DNA from: Clostridium sp. C8-1-8
GTDB taxonomy: Bacteria; Bacillota; Clostridia; Clostridiales; Clostridiaceae
DNA length: 64,000 bases
NCBI RefSeq assembly: GCF_009928445.1
Contig: NZ_JAABNO010000030.1
Location: forward strand, 1-64,000
Direction of reading: 5' to 3'
A program made the position numbers and the translations under genes. Under the pieces are notes generated by a model. It did not search any database and was not told the DNA's origin. It was given only the letters and a program-made list of their open reading frames with translations. Positions 1 to 9,763 of this stretch are shown here, in pieces. Each line of letters starts with the position of its first letter. The first letter of the stretch is position 1.

Positions 1-228
1 TAGCATTTTAGGCAATACTTTTCATACTGCAACGTGTCGCACCGGTATCATACCTATATCCTCTATACAGGTAAGGATTCTTCATTCCTACTTGATGCAA
101 GTACTTCTGTAATTGCAATCGGCTTACCCCAAGTATCATAATAATTATACGCTACAACTTGTTTTTCATTTCCATCTACTTATAATATTATAACACCTTG
201 AACTTCTCTAATATAATAAGAAAAAACC
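1..228 (-). pseudogene. Decayed RHS-repeat fragment (displaced C-terminal end)
   Basis: Read on the minus strand, this stretch encodes pieces that match the RHS core of the large gene at 621-7495. In order they are SYYIREVQGVIIL, a stop, VDGNEKQVVAYNYYDTWGKPIAIT, a frame change, NPYLYRGYRYDT, another frame change, and LQYEKY. The intact neighbour has YFYIRNAQSDIIGLI, YTYDTWGKLISIT, NPYRYRGYRYDT and YYLQSRYY at the same places. One stop and at least two frame changes make it non-functional. It runs off the window edge, so its full length is unknown. Its place behind a toxin and immunity gene fits a displaced C-terminal cassette of a polymorphic toxin locus. Confidence 0.8.
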
Positions 229-272
229 AACAGGTTTCCCCATTGGTTTCGTTTAATTATTGGTATCATTAA

Positions 273-596
273 TTAATCCGGTAAAAGATAGTCATCAACT
301 ATCTCACCTACAAGATTAAAAACCAGTTTATACTCTGCAATATTAATATCGTCATACTTTATAGATGCATATGCTATAATGCAATCATTCACATAGTCAT
401 CTGGCCAATTTACTATTGTCAACGCAACCTTCGATAACTTAACACAAATCATTTCTTGCTCTAGTTTACCATATATAGAGTAGAAGGTTTCTGAATCTTC
501 CTCCAGAAAATTGTTATAGTAGTTCCAAAAACCTTTTATTGTTCTTTTTTCAATATCATTCTTTACAGCCCATTCTCTTAATTCAAGTGTATTCAA
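273..596 (-). CDS. Small protein, probable immunity partner of the RHS toxin
   Basis: A 107-residue soluble protein with no signal peptide or membrane segment. It is acidic and rich in aromatic residues (WNYYNNF, NWPDDYVND). I do not recognise the family. It starts 24 bases downstream of the stop of the large RHS gene on the same strand, with AAGGAG about 12 bases before the ATG. In RHS/WapA/CDI loci the gene in this place normally encodes the cytoplasmic immunity protein that binds the C-terminal toxin domain. The role is inferred from position and size only. It would still be needed if the toxin domain were made from displaced or neighbouring copies. Confidence 0.6.
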   Translation of the reverse strand: MNTLELREWAVKNDIEKRTIKGFWNYYNNFLEEDSETFYSIYGKLEQEMICVKLSKVALTIVNWPDDYVNDCIIAYASIKYDDINIAEYKLVFNLVGEIVDDYLLPD

Positions 597-620
597 TTCA
601 ATTTCTCCTTATAATATTTT

Positions 621-3600
621 TTAATGTAATGCTTTATCAAAAACATCCCAAACATATTCACCTGTGCTTTTGTCAAGGTTGCCATATAATCTATAATTCG
701 CAAAGTCATCCTTTACTTTAACCTCAAATTCAAAAGCTTTACCTCCCACTTTAGTATTAGGAGCTAGTCTTTTTATCCCACTCTGTCCCTCTGGTCCAAC
801 AATACCTTTATTCATAGCTTTCGTAAAAGATTTGACTCCTGCTTTACCTAACTTTTTATTTAAGTTCTTTAGAGCACGGTTATTTATTCTCGAATTATTG
901 CCAATCTTGCTTGAGTTTTCAGCCACCTTTTCCCCATTGTTTGGATCAGGACTATTATCACCATTTGTTCTTTCGACTGCATTTTGAACAGTAGAAGTTA
1001 ACTGCGAACCATAGTTAGAAATAATCATATTCATTTCATTTATAATAGGTGGTCCGTATACTATAACTGCTGTAACTATAGCAGTTATTGCACCAATAAT
1101 TTCTGGTGCAAACAATAATGGTAATAGGAAAGGAAAGTGTCCATCTGGATCTTGTAAATTTACAGGATTATTCTCGCAATATGCAAACATATTATGCGAT
1201 AACAACTCGCCAGTTTGTCCAGCTAATCCATCAGCATTAATAAATCTACCCCACTCAGGATTATAATATCTTGATTGTAGATAATACAACCCAGTCTCGG
1301 TATCATACCTATACCCTCTATATCTATAAGGATTTTTAACTCCTACAGTATCTTTTAGACTTCCTGTTATTGATATAAGTTTTCCCCAAGTATCGTAAGT
1401 ATAACTTACTACTTGGTTTCCTGAAGTGTCTATTAATCCTATTATATCACTTTGGGCATTTCTTATATAGAAGTATTCTGTGCCGTTTAGTACCATGCTA
1501 ACTAGTTTTCCATTAGCATCGTAATTATATCTTATGCTTGTACCTTCTTCATCTTGCTGAGATATTACTTTATCTCCATCTAGATAGTACTTTGTAGTTA
1601 CTCCATTTACACGCTTTTCTGTTCTTATTCCTGCATCATTATATTTAAATCCTACGACACGACCATCTCTTAAACTCATATACGCTAGTTGTCTTCCAGA
1701 CTTCCAACCAAAGGTATTGCCATCATAAGACAATGGATTTCCTATTTGGTCATAGGTTATGCTCTTTCCATTGTAAGAAGTTAGTTTATCCTTCCAATTA
1801 CCATCTCCATAGCTGTAACTAACATTATTTGTTGCAGCTCCTAAATTTCCTGTTGTGTATGGATACTGTACTTTGCTTACAATATTTCCACCAGCATCAT
1901 AGCTATACACCATAGAATAATTTAATGTTTGATTGTCTTCTCTTGTAACTTCATTAAGCTCATTATAAGTATAAGATATAACTTGTCCATTTTGTGATAT
2001 ACTTTTTATATTTCCGTTGGCATCATAGGTATAACCTATATTGTTCCCATTATTACTAATGGTACCTATTTTATTGGAATCCTTCGAGTCTGCTCCCGGC
2101 TTAACTATATATATTCTTAAAGCCTCAAGTCTTAGGCTCTGACCTGTAGTCCCTGCCATAGCTCCGTCCTGTACTGGTTCTGTCCATCCTTTATCTTGTA
2201 ATTGAGCTTGATACCAAACATGATAACCTGCTGGGGCATTTACTAAATTTATTTTTATTGCCTCAATTTGATAGTTTGACGCTATAGCACCTGCATTTGT
2301 TCCACCATAAACAGGATCTTGCCAGCCTATGTTAGATACATGGGTCTGATATTGAATTCTCATTTTATTTAGAGGATTATTTGTATCTGTAGGAACGTTA
2401 GTTAAATTCATATTGATTTCTTGATACTTCAAGGATTGTCCTACAGTTCCAGACAATTCACCATCTAATTTTGTTCCTTGCCAGCCCACAGTGTCTACAT
2501 AACCATTATAGTTTACCCCAATACCTGAAGCAGTAGCCCCTGGAGCATAACTATAATTAACATTGTACTGAGTAGATCCTGTCTTTATAACATTGTTTGT
2601 CAACCTTCCCAAAGAATCATAATTATTATCATACTCGTCGGCTCCATAGGTAGTACTCTTTAGTTTATTATCAGCATCATAACTATAGTTTACGGTGTAT
2701 GATTTGCCAGATGAATTGTAGTTTACAGAGCTAATATTATTATTATTGTCATAATTATAACTTATCATATTTCCAGTTGAATCAGAAACTCTTACTAGCC
2801 TATTAGAATTATCATATACATATCTATAACTAACGTGATTTTCTAAATCATTTTTATAAGCTAAATTACCAGCAGCATCATATTGGTAAGTATAGCTCGG
2901 CAACTCTACAAGTATCTTTACAGCTTCTATCCTTCTATTCTGTCCTACTGTTCCTGCTATATCCCCATTTGATACAGGATCCATCCATCCAATACCATCA
3001 GCATATACTTGATATCTTACATTATAACCTTCTGGGGCTCCTTCAAGTTGAATTCTTAATGCCTCTATACTTAGTGATTGTCCAACAGTCCCTGCTATAC
3101 CTCCATCATATACCCAGTTCTGCCAGCCTACATTCTGAACATGAGCCATATACTTTACTTTCATACCAGATGGTGCATTGGTTAGCTGAACTTTTAAAGA
3201 CTCTAATCTTAACCCTTGACCTGTTGTCCCAGCTAAACTGTTGTCACTTGACCAAGGATTCTGCCATCCTATATTTTGAAGTTGTGCATCATACGTAACT
3301 CCAACAGTAGTATTACCACCTACATTCCTTGATAAGATTCTATTAGAATTGTCGTAATAATTGCTTACCGATTGTCCATTTCCATAAGTGGATTTTGTCA
3401 ATAAACTAGTTCTTGGTTCATAGGTATTAGTAATTAAATTTTGGTTTCCCACAGATACACCGGTATTGTTTCCCAAAGAATCATAAGCAAAATTATAGTT
3501 AAAGCCATTATGGGTAATCTGACTTATTTTATCATTCTGATAACCATAGCTATTAGTTATCTGCTGTCCGCTTACAGTCTTACTAGTACTTGTTAGATTA

Positions 3601-6600
3601 TCAACACTATCATAAGTATTACTTGTCTTACTTCCTTTCGGGTCAGTTATACTATTTAATAACCCTTTGCTTTCATCAAAATCATAGCTTACTGTATTAC
3701 CCATACTGTCTGTTAAAGACTTTATATAGTTACCACTGGAAGTATAATCAGCTTTTGTTTGAATATAGTCAGCTCCATCGCCTACTCTTGCACTAACTGC
3801 ATTTCCATTGCTATCATAATTAAAGCTGTAATTTACGTTAGCAGCTGATGTTCCTCTTGTAAGATTATGTTTACTGTCATACTCGTACTTAAATGAGTTA
3901 CCTTTTGGATCTACAGCTCTTAAAACGTCATTATTGCCATTATACTCAAACTTAGAGTTTTGTGTTGCTAGATCAGCAGTGGATACTAAATTACCCTTTG
4001 AATCATATTGGTAACTCTTCGAAAACTCTTCTTTGTATAATTGGACTCCATCAAAATATGCAGTATTTGCATTATCTCCATATATATAATATATATCTAT
4101 TTTTGAATAATCTGAATTAGTTACGCATCTTCCAGATATATATTGCCAATCATTAGAGTCTTTGTTGAAATCGAAATTCACACTTTGACTTCCACTTGAA
4201 CCGCTAAAGACAGCCTGCAACTGAAAAGTACCGCTTGGAACTGAATACGCTTTTGCCCAAGCACCAACTGTGTAAATATCTCCTGCTTTTCCTTTTATAT
4301 TAATTGATTGACCTAATTTCTTTTGTACTCCATAAGAACCACTTACTTGATATACAGAATTATCTAGGTTTGCTGGGTGATCAGAATCACTAGTAGAAAC
4401 TAATCCATCAGACCCTCCTGTGCTAATAGTATTCCATCTATTAGGCGTTCCTGAGGAGCCTGTTAAATCACCATTATCTACTAAGTTATATCTGTTTGCT
4501 ACACCACCTTCTTCTAATTGCATACTATCAAAATACGCTGTGCCAGTTTCTTGTAGCATACTAACTCTAGTTAGTACATTGTAATCCGCTGCATCCATAG
4601 GAAGATTAAAAGTCGTTTGTAACTTCTGCCAGTCATTACTTCCATTTAAATAGTTAGAATCTATACGCTGATAGTTACCAGATTTATCTTTATAATAAAA
4701 ACTTATTACCGCACCTTCTCCGTAGGTATTAGATACATTTACAGTCTTTACATAAGCTGAAAAAGTATAAGTTTTTCCTGGTTTCAATATATTCCACTGA
4801 TCAAAATACTGTCTACTTACATTATCTGTTTTATTTATCGCTAAGCTTTGATTGCCCATATAACTAGCTGCTGATGTAAAGCTGCTTGATCCACTACCAC
4901 CATCTGTACCAACTCCCCATGAATCTGAGTTTTCAGCATCATGATTTGTAAGCAAGTTAATTACAGTCTTTTCAAGCTTTGATTCTGATGTTACCTTTGA
5001 AGCATTTGTGCTGTCAGTATATTTATAATACTGAGCACTGCCATCTGCATCCTTCATACACAGTGTCTTACCTACATTATCAAATTGGTATATACTTCTT
5101 CTTCCTTTTACATCGGTAAATGTAGTGCTGTTATTCCCGTAGGACACACTTAATTCATCACCTAAGGTTCCATTGGTATTTGATTCTAAGAGATGACTTA
5201 CTCTATACGGAGCAATCCCATAATATTGATAAGAGATTCTGTATCCATCATAATTTGTTGCACTTACTAAATTATGATTACCATCATAAGAGTAACTTGA
5301 TGATTTATTATCTGGATAAGTAATTGTAGTCAAATTGCCATTTCCATCATAATTATAAGCTATAGTCCTGCCTGCTGTATCTTGAATTGATGTTAGTATT
5401 CCAGAAGAATTATAATTTAAAGATGTAACTCTCCCTGATCCGTCTGTGACTTTTGTAATATTCCTAACTCCACTACTTGAAGTACCTCCATAGGTAAATG
5501 TAATAGTATTACCATTAGCATCCTTTATATAATTTAAGTCATTAGTTGAGGAACTAAAGTTTATCTTATTATTCTTCTTATCGCTAATTGATAAAGATCC
5601 ATCTCCCTCTTTTGTCAATGAGAGTCCTAAATTTAATTCATCATTTATTGGCATTGAGCCTGAATTTTGAAAATAATGTTTAGTACCATCTTCATCTGTA
5701 TACTTATAGTATTGAGTATTATTTATGGTCTGACTCTCTAATCTTTGATTTATATTAAGTCTCCATCCAGCTCCAAAACCTATATTAGAAGTAGTAATAT
5801 CATTACTATTAAAAACATGATTTATTGATACAGGCATTCTGCTTCCACTCATATCAATGTCATTGTGAGTAAATACTAGATTACCATTATAATCATTAAT
5901 ATAGGATGTACCGGCTCTCCCTACATTTTGAGAGTGATATGTCCAGTAGTTCTCGATTCCACTATTATTTATATAGTTGAAAGAAATCATTGGTCTTGCG
6001 GAAGTAAAAGCATCATTCATATCAGAAGACCAAAAGGCAGTATAATTAGAAGAATTATCTTGTTCCAACATAATTCCATAATTATTTCCCGTTGTGAACC
6101 ACTGCTTTACAATACTAGTAACGTCCCAGTTTACCCATTGATTCTGATTACTTGTAATCATATTTAAGGCCTCAATATGAGAATCATAGCTTGGTTGAGT
6201 ACCCCAAGTCAATTTACTTGCATCAAAGTCTTGAGTTACATTGTGGACATTTACTTGATTTGAAGACACGTTGCTTACATCTGAACATTGAAGTAAGTTT
6301 AACTGGGCATTGGTTATCATATCTCCGGTGGAAAGCTTAGGCAAATCAAACTTAATGTAAGTTCTACAAGTGCCTACATTACGTGGTGTTAGACCAACCC
6401 TCACATATTGATTATTGCATTTGTTTTCAGTATCAATTGATGCTACAAAAGTATCGTGAATCTTGCTACGTTCTAATGAAGTTTGCATTGAAGGGTCTAT
6501 GGTTACTGGATATACTCTATCACTACTACTTAACCAGGTTTTATCAGGAGTTAAGGTTAATAAATATCCATTCTTAGATTGATTAATCGCTACCTCAATT

Positions 6601-6632
6601 TTATCACTGGAGTTGTTTACCTTATCATACAT
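621..6632 (-). CDS. RHS/YD-repeat polymorphic toxin (WapA-like), C-terminal 2003 residues of a frameshifted gene
   Basis: This is the main part of a secreted YD-repeat protein. In order (numbering from the ATG at 6632) it shows a DNRLRE-like module (about 57-225), YD repeats, two carbohydrate-binding-like modules (about 556-867), more YD repeats, three ChW repeats (about 1114-1242), YD repeats, three more ChW repeats (about 1372-1507), and the RHS core ending near 1829 (YRGYRYDTETGLYYL, then DPDGH). A hydrophobic stretch and a unique 170-residue C-terminal tail follow, probably the toxin. The tail ends GEYVWDVFDKALH; its fold is not certain. The open frame continues upstream of this ATG to about 6744, where it joins the N-terminal part after one missing base. 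Family members are contact-dependent or secreted toxins. Confidence 0.85.
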   Translation of the reverse strand: MYDKVNNSSDKIEVAINQSKNGYLLTLTPDKTWLSSSDRVYPVTIDPSMQTSLERSKIHDTFVASIDTENKCNNQYVRVGLTPRNVGTCRTYIKFDLPKLSTGDMITNAQLNLLQCSDVSNVSSNQVNVHNVTQDFDASKLTWGTQPSYDSHIEALNMITSNQNQWVNWDVTSIVKQWFTTGNNYGIMLEQDNSSNYTAFWSSDMNDAFTSARPMISFNYINNSGIENYWTYHSQNVGRAGTSYINDYNGNLVFTHNDIDMSGSRMPVSINHVFNSNDITTSNIGFGAGWRLNINQRLESQTINNTQYYKYTDEDGTKHYFQNSGSMPINDELNLGLSLTKEGDGSLSISDKKNNKINFSSSTNDLNYIKDANGNTITFTYGGTSSSGVRNITKVTDGSGRVTSLNYNSSGILTSIQDTAGRTIAYNYDGNGNLTTITYPDNKSSSYSYDGNHNLVSATNYDGYRISYQYYGIAPYRVSHLLESNTNGTLGDELSVSYGNNSTTFTDVKGRRSIYQFDNVGKTLCMKDADGSAQYYKYTDSTNASKVTSESKLEKTVINLLTNHDAENSDSWGVGTDGGSGSSSFTSAASYMGNQSLAINKTDNVSRQYFDQWNILKPGKTYTFSAYVKTVNVSNTYGEGAVISFYYKDKSGNYQRIDSNYLNGSNDWQKLQTTFNLPMDAADYNVLTRVSMLQETGTAYFDSMQLEEGGVANRYNLVDNGDLTGSSGTPNRWNTISTGGSDGLVSTSDSDHPANLDNSVYQVSGSYGVQKKLGQSINIKGKAGDIYTVGAWAKAYSVPSGTFQLQAVFSGSSGSQSVNFDFNKDSNDWQYISGRCVTNSDYSKIDIYYIYGDNANTAYFDGVQLYKEEFSKSYQYDSKGNLVSTADLATQNSKFEYNGNNDVLRAVDPKGNSFKYEYDSKHNLTRGTSAANVNYSFNYDSNGNAVSARVGDGADYIQTKADYTSSGNYIKSLTDSMGNTVSYDFDESKGLLNSITDPKGSKTSNTYDSVDNLTSTSKTVSGQQITNSYGYQNDKISQITHNGFNYNFAYDSLGNNTGVSVGNQNLITNTYEPRTSLLTKSTYGNGQSVSNYYDNSNRILSRNVGGNTTVGVTYDAQLQNIGWQNPWSSDNSLAGTTGQGLRLESLKVQLTNAPSGMKVKYMAHVQNVGWQNWVYDGGIAGTVGQSLSIEALRIQLEGAPEGYNVRYQVYADGIGWMDPVSNGDIAGTVGQNRRIEAVKILVELPSYTYQYDAAGNLAYKNDLENHVSYRYVYDNSNRLVRVSDSTGNMISYNYDNNNNISSVNYNSSGKSYTVNYSYDADNKLKSTTYGADEYDNNYDSLGRLTNNVIKTGSTQYNVNYSYAPGATASGIGVNYNGYVDTVGWQGTKLDGELSGTVGQSLKYQEINMNLTNVPTDTNNPLNKMRIQYQTHVSNIGWQDPVYGGTNAGAIASNYQIEAIKINLVNAPAGYHVWYQAQLQDKGWTEPVQDGAMAGTTGQSLRLEALRIYIVKPGADSKDSNKIGTISNNGNNIGYTYDANGNIKSISQNGQVISYTYNELNEVTREDNQTLNYSMVYSYDAGGNIVSKVQYPYTTGNLGAATNNVSYSYGDGNWKDKLTSYNGKSITYDQIGNPLSYDGNTFGWKSGRQLAYMSLRDGRVVGFKYNDAGIRTEKRVNGVTTKYYLDGDKVISQQDEEGTSIRYNYDANGKLVSMVLNGTEYFYIRNAQSDIIGLIDTSGNQVVSYTYDTWGKLISITGSLKDTVGVKNPYRYRGYRYDTETGLYYLQSRYYNPEWGRFINADGLAGQTGELLSHNMFAYCENNPVNLQDPDGHFPFLLPLLFAPEIIGAITAIVTAVIVYGPPIINEMNMIISNYGSQLTSTVQNAVERTNGDNSPDPNNGEKVAENSSKIGNNSRINNRALKNLNKKLGKAGVKSFTKAMNKGIVGPEGQSGIKRLAPNTKVGGKAFEFEVKVKDDFANYRLYGNLDKSTGEYVWDVFDKALH

Positions 6633-6733
6633 ATAAGGTGCTTCTATTTGAAATACTTTTTTTGACTTGTCTTTAGAATCAAAGAATATTATTGATTTAT
6701 CTTGTTGTAAAATTGGCGTAACATTCTTTGTAT

Positions 6734-7495
6734 TTATGTTAAACGAAAAGCTAGTATATCATTATATTTATTAACAATTAAGTTCTCTTTAATATCACTA
6801 CCATTTAAAATATACTGCAAATCAGTATTGTCATACACATTTTGAAAGTTTACCTGTGAAGTAATATTCTTTAAATCTTTAATTTTTTCATTAGTCTTTA
6901 AATCTTCCTTTATCTGTTGTTTTTCATCTGAGGTTACTTTTGTCAACTCCTTATCGTTATTAACCTCATTTTCTACACTTTTATCTATATCATCATTTAT
7001 TTTATTTTCATCTGCAGTAACCACCGATGCTTTTGATGATTGGACATTTGATAAGCTCCAGTTTATTTCGTACTTATCTTTTTTCATTTGTACAAGCTTC
7101 TTTGAAGATGAATTCTTTGAAATTTTAACCTTTATGTTATTTTGTTTATTTTCCAATACATTATTTCCATCATCATCTTTATCTTTCGATTCCTCTAAAG
7201 TATTGTCAATATCTTTCCACTGACCACCGTCTTGATAGTGAATCGCTGAGTTGTATTGATCTACTTCAAAGCTTCCATCTTCCTTTTGAAATTTTTTGCT
7301 GTTTTCTGTTCTTTCATTTGTCAATTCTTTTGTTATTTTCTTTGACTTTTGATTTTTTACAACAGATGTATTAGTACTATTTTCAGCATTACCACTATTA
7401 CTCTTGTTATCTTTAGCATAAACAGGTATCTGCATTGAAGAAACTGAAAAACAAATAACCAATAGTAATGAAATAAGTTTTTTTGTATTTGACAT
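6734..7495 (-). CDS. N-terminal part of the RHS/WapA-like toxin gene (signal peptide and pre-repeat region)
   Basis: A 253-residue fragment starting at the ATG at 7495, chosen because AAGGAGGG lies seven bases upstream; the longer frame to 7531 has no such site. Residues 1-27 form a signal peptide (KKLISLLLVICFSVSS, cleavage near VYA/KD). A charged, Asn/Lys/Glu-rich region follows. It contains IHYQDGGQWKDIDNTLEE and YDNTDLQYILNGSDIKENLIV, which are typical of the start of clostridial and Bacillus WapA-like proteins. It stops at LAFRLT. The other frame continues with SFNINTKNVTPILQQDKSIIFF straight into the 621-6632 product, so the gene is split by a one-base loss in the run of A at 6746-6749 (+ strand). 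Confidence 0.85.
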   Translation of the reverse strand: MSNTKKLISLLLVICFSVSSMQIPVYAKDNKSNSGNAENSTNTSVVKNQKSKKITKELTNERTENSKKFQKEDGSFEVDQYNSAIHYQDGGQWKDIDNTLEESKDKDDDGNNVLENKQNNIKVKISKNSSSKKLVQMKKDKYEINWSLSNVQSSKASVVTADENKINDDIDKSVENEVNNDKELTKVTSDEKQQIKEDLKTNEKIKDLKNITSQVNFQNVYDNTDLQYILNGSDIKENLIVNKYNDILAFRLT

Positions 7496-7531
7496 ATAGA
7501 CCCTCCTTATAACATAATTTAACAACTTCAT

Positions 7532-7785
7532 TGTATCATGTTGTATATATCCTTTTATGTAAAATCATAGTGCAACTTTTTATTTTTTTGTTATGTTTTT
7601 TATCGTTAAATTTATAAATATTACATATTATCCCACAAAATCGTAACAAAGCAAGTAATTATCCAGTTATTTAAATAATTGAATAAATATTATGCAATTA
7701 TTTTCCACAAAACCCTTTCTCTTATCGTTAGTTTTTGATATTATAAATCCTGTCTAAAAAAACTAATGATAAGCTGGTGACTTAC
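7532..7785. other. AT-rich upstream region of the RHS gene
   Basis: About 250 bases between the RHS start and the IS66 scar. It must hold the promoter of the minus-strand RHS gene, but no clear -35/-10 pair could be picked in this very AT-rich stretch. No gene or clear hairpin was seen. Confidence 0.4.
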
Positions 7786-8235
7786 GTGAGCGAAGGCCAA
7801 ATAATTGAAATCTATAACGAAGGGATTTCTGAAGTAACTGATGTTATCAAAAATTTATCTAATCAAATAAAAGAACAAAATGCTCAAATTGAGTCATTGA
7901 CATCACAAGTTAAATCATTATAAACCCAAGTTAATAAAAAAAGTAATAACAGCAGTAAGCCACCATCATCAGACGGTTTCAAAAAGAAAACTAAAAGTTT
8001 AAGAGTAAAGACCGATAAAAATTCTGGTGTTCAAGAAGGTCATGAAACAAAAGCTCTTGAACTTAATGATAATCCTGATAAAATAATTATTCCTACTGTA
8101 GATAAGTGCGATATTTGCGGAACATCCTTACAGGATATAAAATCGGAAAGAAATGTTATTCGACAAGTAGTTGATATCCCGGAGATAAAAGTTAAAGCTG
8201 TTGAACATAGAGCAGAAATTTAAAAGTTCCCAAAA
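7786..8235 (+). pseudogene. IS66-family transposase (TnpC) N-terminal remnant
   Basis: From the GTG at 7786 the frame reads a coiled-coil-like start (IKEQNAQIESLTSQVKSL), a TAA stop at 7921, then NNSSKPPSSDGFKKKTKSLR, the hallmark of IS66 transposases. The zinc-finger segment CDICGTSLQDIKSERNVIRQVVDIP follows, then a second TAA at 8221 and FPKC. The catalytic DDE domain is missing: the sequence changes at about 8240-8255 into an unrelated gene tail. Only about 150 of the usual 500 or so residues remain, so this is a dead end of an IS66 element. No terminal inverted repeat was identified. Confidence 0.9.
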
Positions 8236-8254
8236 TGTAGAATAAGAAACACCT

Positions 8255-8550
8255 GTAAACTCTATTTCACCACTGCCAATACTAAAAAGGCATTTGCTCA
8301 ATTTAAAGGAAATCCTTATATAGAATTTATAGTAACAACTTCAGACTTTGCAACAATTAGACTAAGTGGAAAATTTGAGTTTGCTAAAGATCTAGCTGAA
8401 AAGCAATTAGTTATAGATAATGCTCCTTTAGTAGCAAAAGGTTATAAAACAGCTGACAACCCAATTTTCGAAGTTTTTTATCTTCAACATGGTGAAGCTA
8501 TATACTCAAACATATTATCTGGTAAGCCAGATGAAGTTTTCACTTTCTAA
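8255..8550 (+). pseudogene. Pyridoxamine 5'-phosphate oxidase-like (flavin-binding) protein, 3' fragment
   Basis: The frame reads KLYFTTANTKKAFAQFKGNPYIEF, then SDFATIRLSGKFEFAKDL, then YKTADNPIFEVFYLQHGEA, and ends at the TAA at 8548. This pattern is typical of small FMN-binding proteins of the pyridoxamine-phosphate-oxidase-like family found in clostridia. The first 25-35 residues of such a protein are missing, and no start codon or ribosome binding site precedes the fragment. It follows the IS66 remnant in the same frame, so the join looks like a deletion or insertion scar. Confidence 0.8.
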
Positions 8551-8578
8551 AACTAAGCAATAGAATAACTAAACAATT

Positions 8579-8616
8579 AAGAGAAGTCAATTTACCCTTT
8601 GACTCCTCTTATATTT
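8579..8616. terminator. Hairpin terminator after the PPOX fragment
   Basis: Arms AAGAGAAGTCAA and TTGACTCCTCTT pair with one mismatch around an 8-base loop and are followed by ATATTTT. It sits just behind the remnant gene tail and was probably its terminator. Confidence 0.6.
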
Positions 8617-8746
8617 TGGATGTACCATTTCATACTAAAATTATTTTTTTGGATTGAAGTATTGCTGATTCAACTATTTAGTTATATGTTCCCCATAACC
8701 CGTGATTATCGAACAGCTACAACTAAAGTTTAGATACAGCAATCCT

Positions 8747-9640
8747 TTATGCATGTGATAAAATAGGAAACATTAACTTGTGCTCTTCAAAAACTTTGCT
8801 TTTTTCTCCCAAGATAAAAAGCGTTGTATCATCTTCTGTTAGAGGCTCTAGATCGTACCCTTCAATAAACTTAGGAGTAAAACCGAAAAATACTTTTTTT
8901 ATTTTTTTATTTACAAATCCACTAACAATGTTATCTAAATCGCTTTCTCTAGATGCAAATAAATCATTAATCGTTAAAGTACCTTTTTCAATATCTGCAA
9001 CTACAATTGCATCTTCATTTCTTAAGTAATAGATTGAGTCACTATTATGACAATAAAACATTAGTAGCCATAAATTATTTCTAGCTGCAAGCTTTGAAAA
9101 GACTACTGAATTTGTAGCCTTATTCATAAATAATTGTCTATTACTTTCTAAAGACATGTCTAGCTTCTCAGCTAAACTCTCGCCATAGCAAGCTGATACA
9201 TTTCTAGAATACTGATACTGTCTTGTTTGCCTAAAGCCGAACTTAGGATAAAAATCTAATACACTACTGTTAGCAAATAAATAAACAATATCGCATTTAT
9301 CCTTCCACTGTTGCAGTATTCTTTCCATTAAAAATCTACACAAACCTTTATTTCTATAATTAGAGTCTGTCATCACAGTTCCAAGCTGTATAAATCTTTT
9401 ATTGTTGTCTAATTCAACAAAGTCCATTATACTTACAGAAATATTAGCCACAACTTTGTTATGATGAACAAAAGAATAAGGTATATAGCTTTCTCCCCAA
9501 TAACCTAGCATATACCACTGCTCAAAGTCGAATCCAAAGTTCTTTCGTGTTAGTTCATTAAAGCTTTGTCTATAATAAGTTTCATCTTTAAAATTTGAAA
9601 TGAAGAAATACTCCTCATTATTTATAATTATACTCTCCAT
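8747..9640 (-). CDS. GNAT-family N-acetyltransferase
   Basis: A 297-residue cytosolic protein. The start at 9640 (MESIIINNEEYF) is preferred over the longer frame because GAGGGG lies about nine bases upstream. The N-terminal half holds a GNAT core: FIQLGTVMTDSNYRNKGLCRFLMERILQQW is motif A, with RNKGLC as the acetyl-CoA pyrophosphate loop, and VLDFYPKFGFRQ is motif B. The C-terminal half (about 170-297) is a further domain of unknown role, as in other two-domain GNATs. The acceptor substrate cannot be predicted. It is a single gene with no clear operon partner. Confidence 0.8.
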   Translation of the reverse strand: MESIIINNEEYFFISNFKDETYYRQSFNELTRKNFGFDFEQWYMLGYWGESYIPYSFVHHNKVVANISVSIMDFVELDNNKRFIQLGTVMTDSNYRNKGLCRFLMERILQQWKDKCDIVYLFANSSVLDFYPKFGFRQTRQYQYSRNVSACYGESLAEKLDMSLESNRQLFMNKATNSVVFSKLAARNNLWLLMFYCHNSDSIYYLRNEDAIVVADIEKGTLTINDLFASRESDLDNIVSGFVNKKIKKVFFGFTPKFIEGYDLEPLTEDDTTLFILGEKSKVFEEHKLMFPILSHA

Positions 9641-9763
9641 ACCCTTATTCCCCTCTATATCTAAAAGAACTAATATCACCACCTTCTGAAAAAATCCTTA
9701 TATATCTTTCTTCAAAAAAAGGCAACCTTTATCAATGTACCCTGTGGTGGATTTTTTAAGAAT

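Noticed and set aside
2900-3310. Repeated TGCCAGCC/CCAACAGT-like DNA units considered as a CRISPR or tandem repeat
   Set aside because: They are the coding ChW repeats of the RHS protein read on the other strand; spacing and translation explain them.
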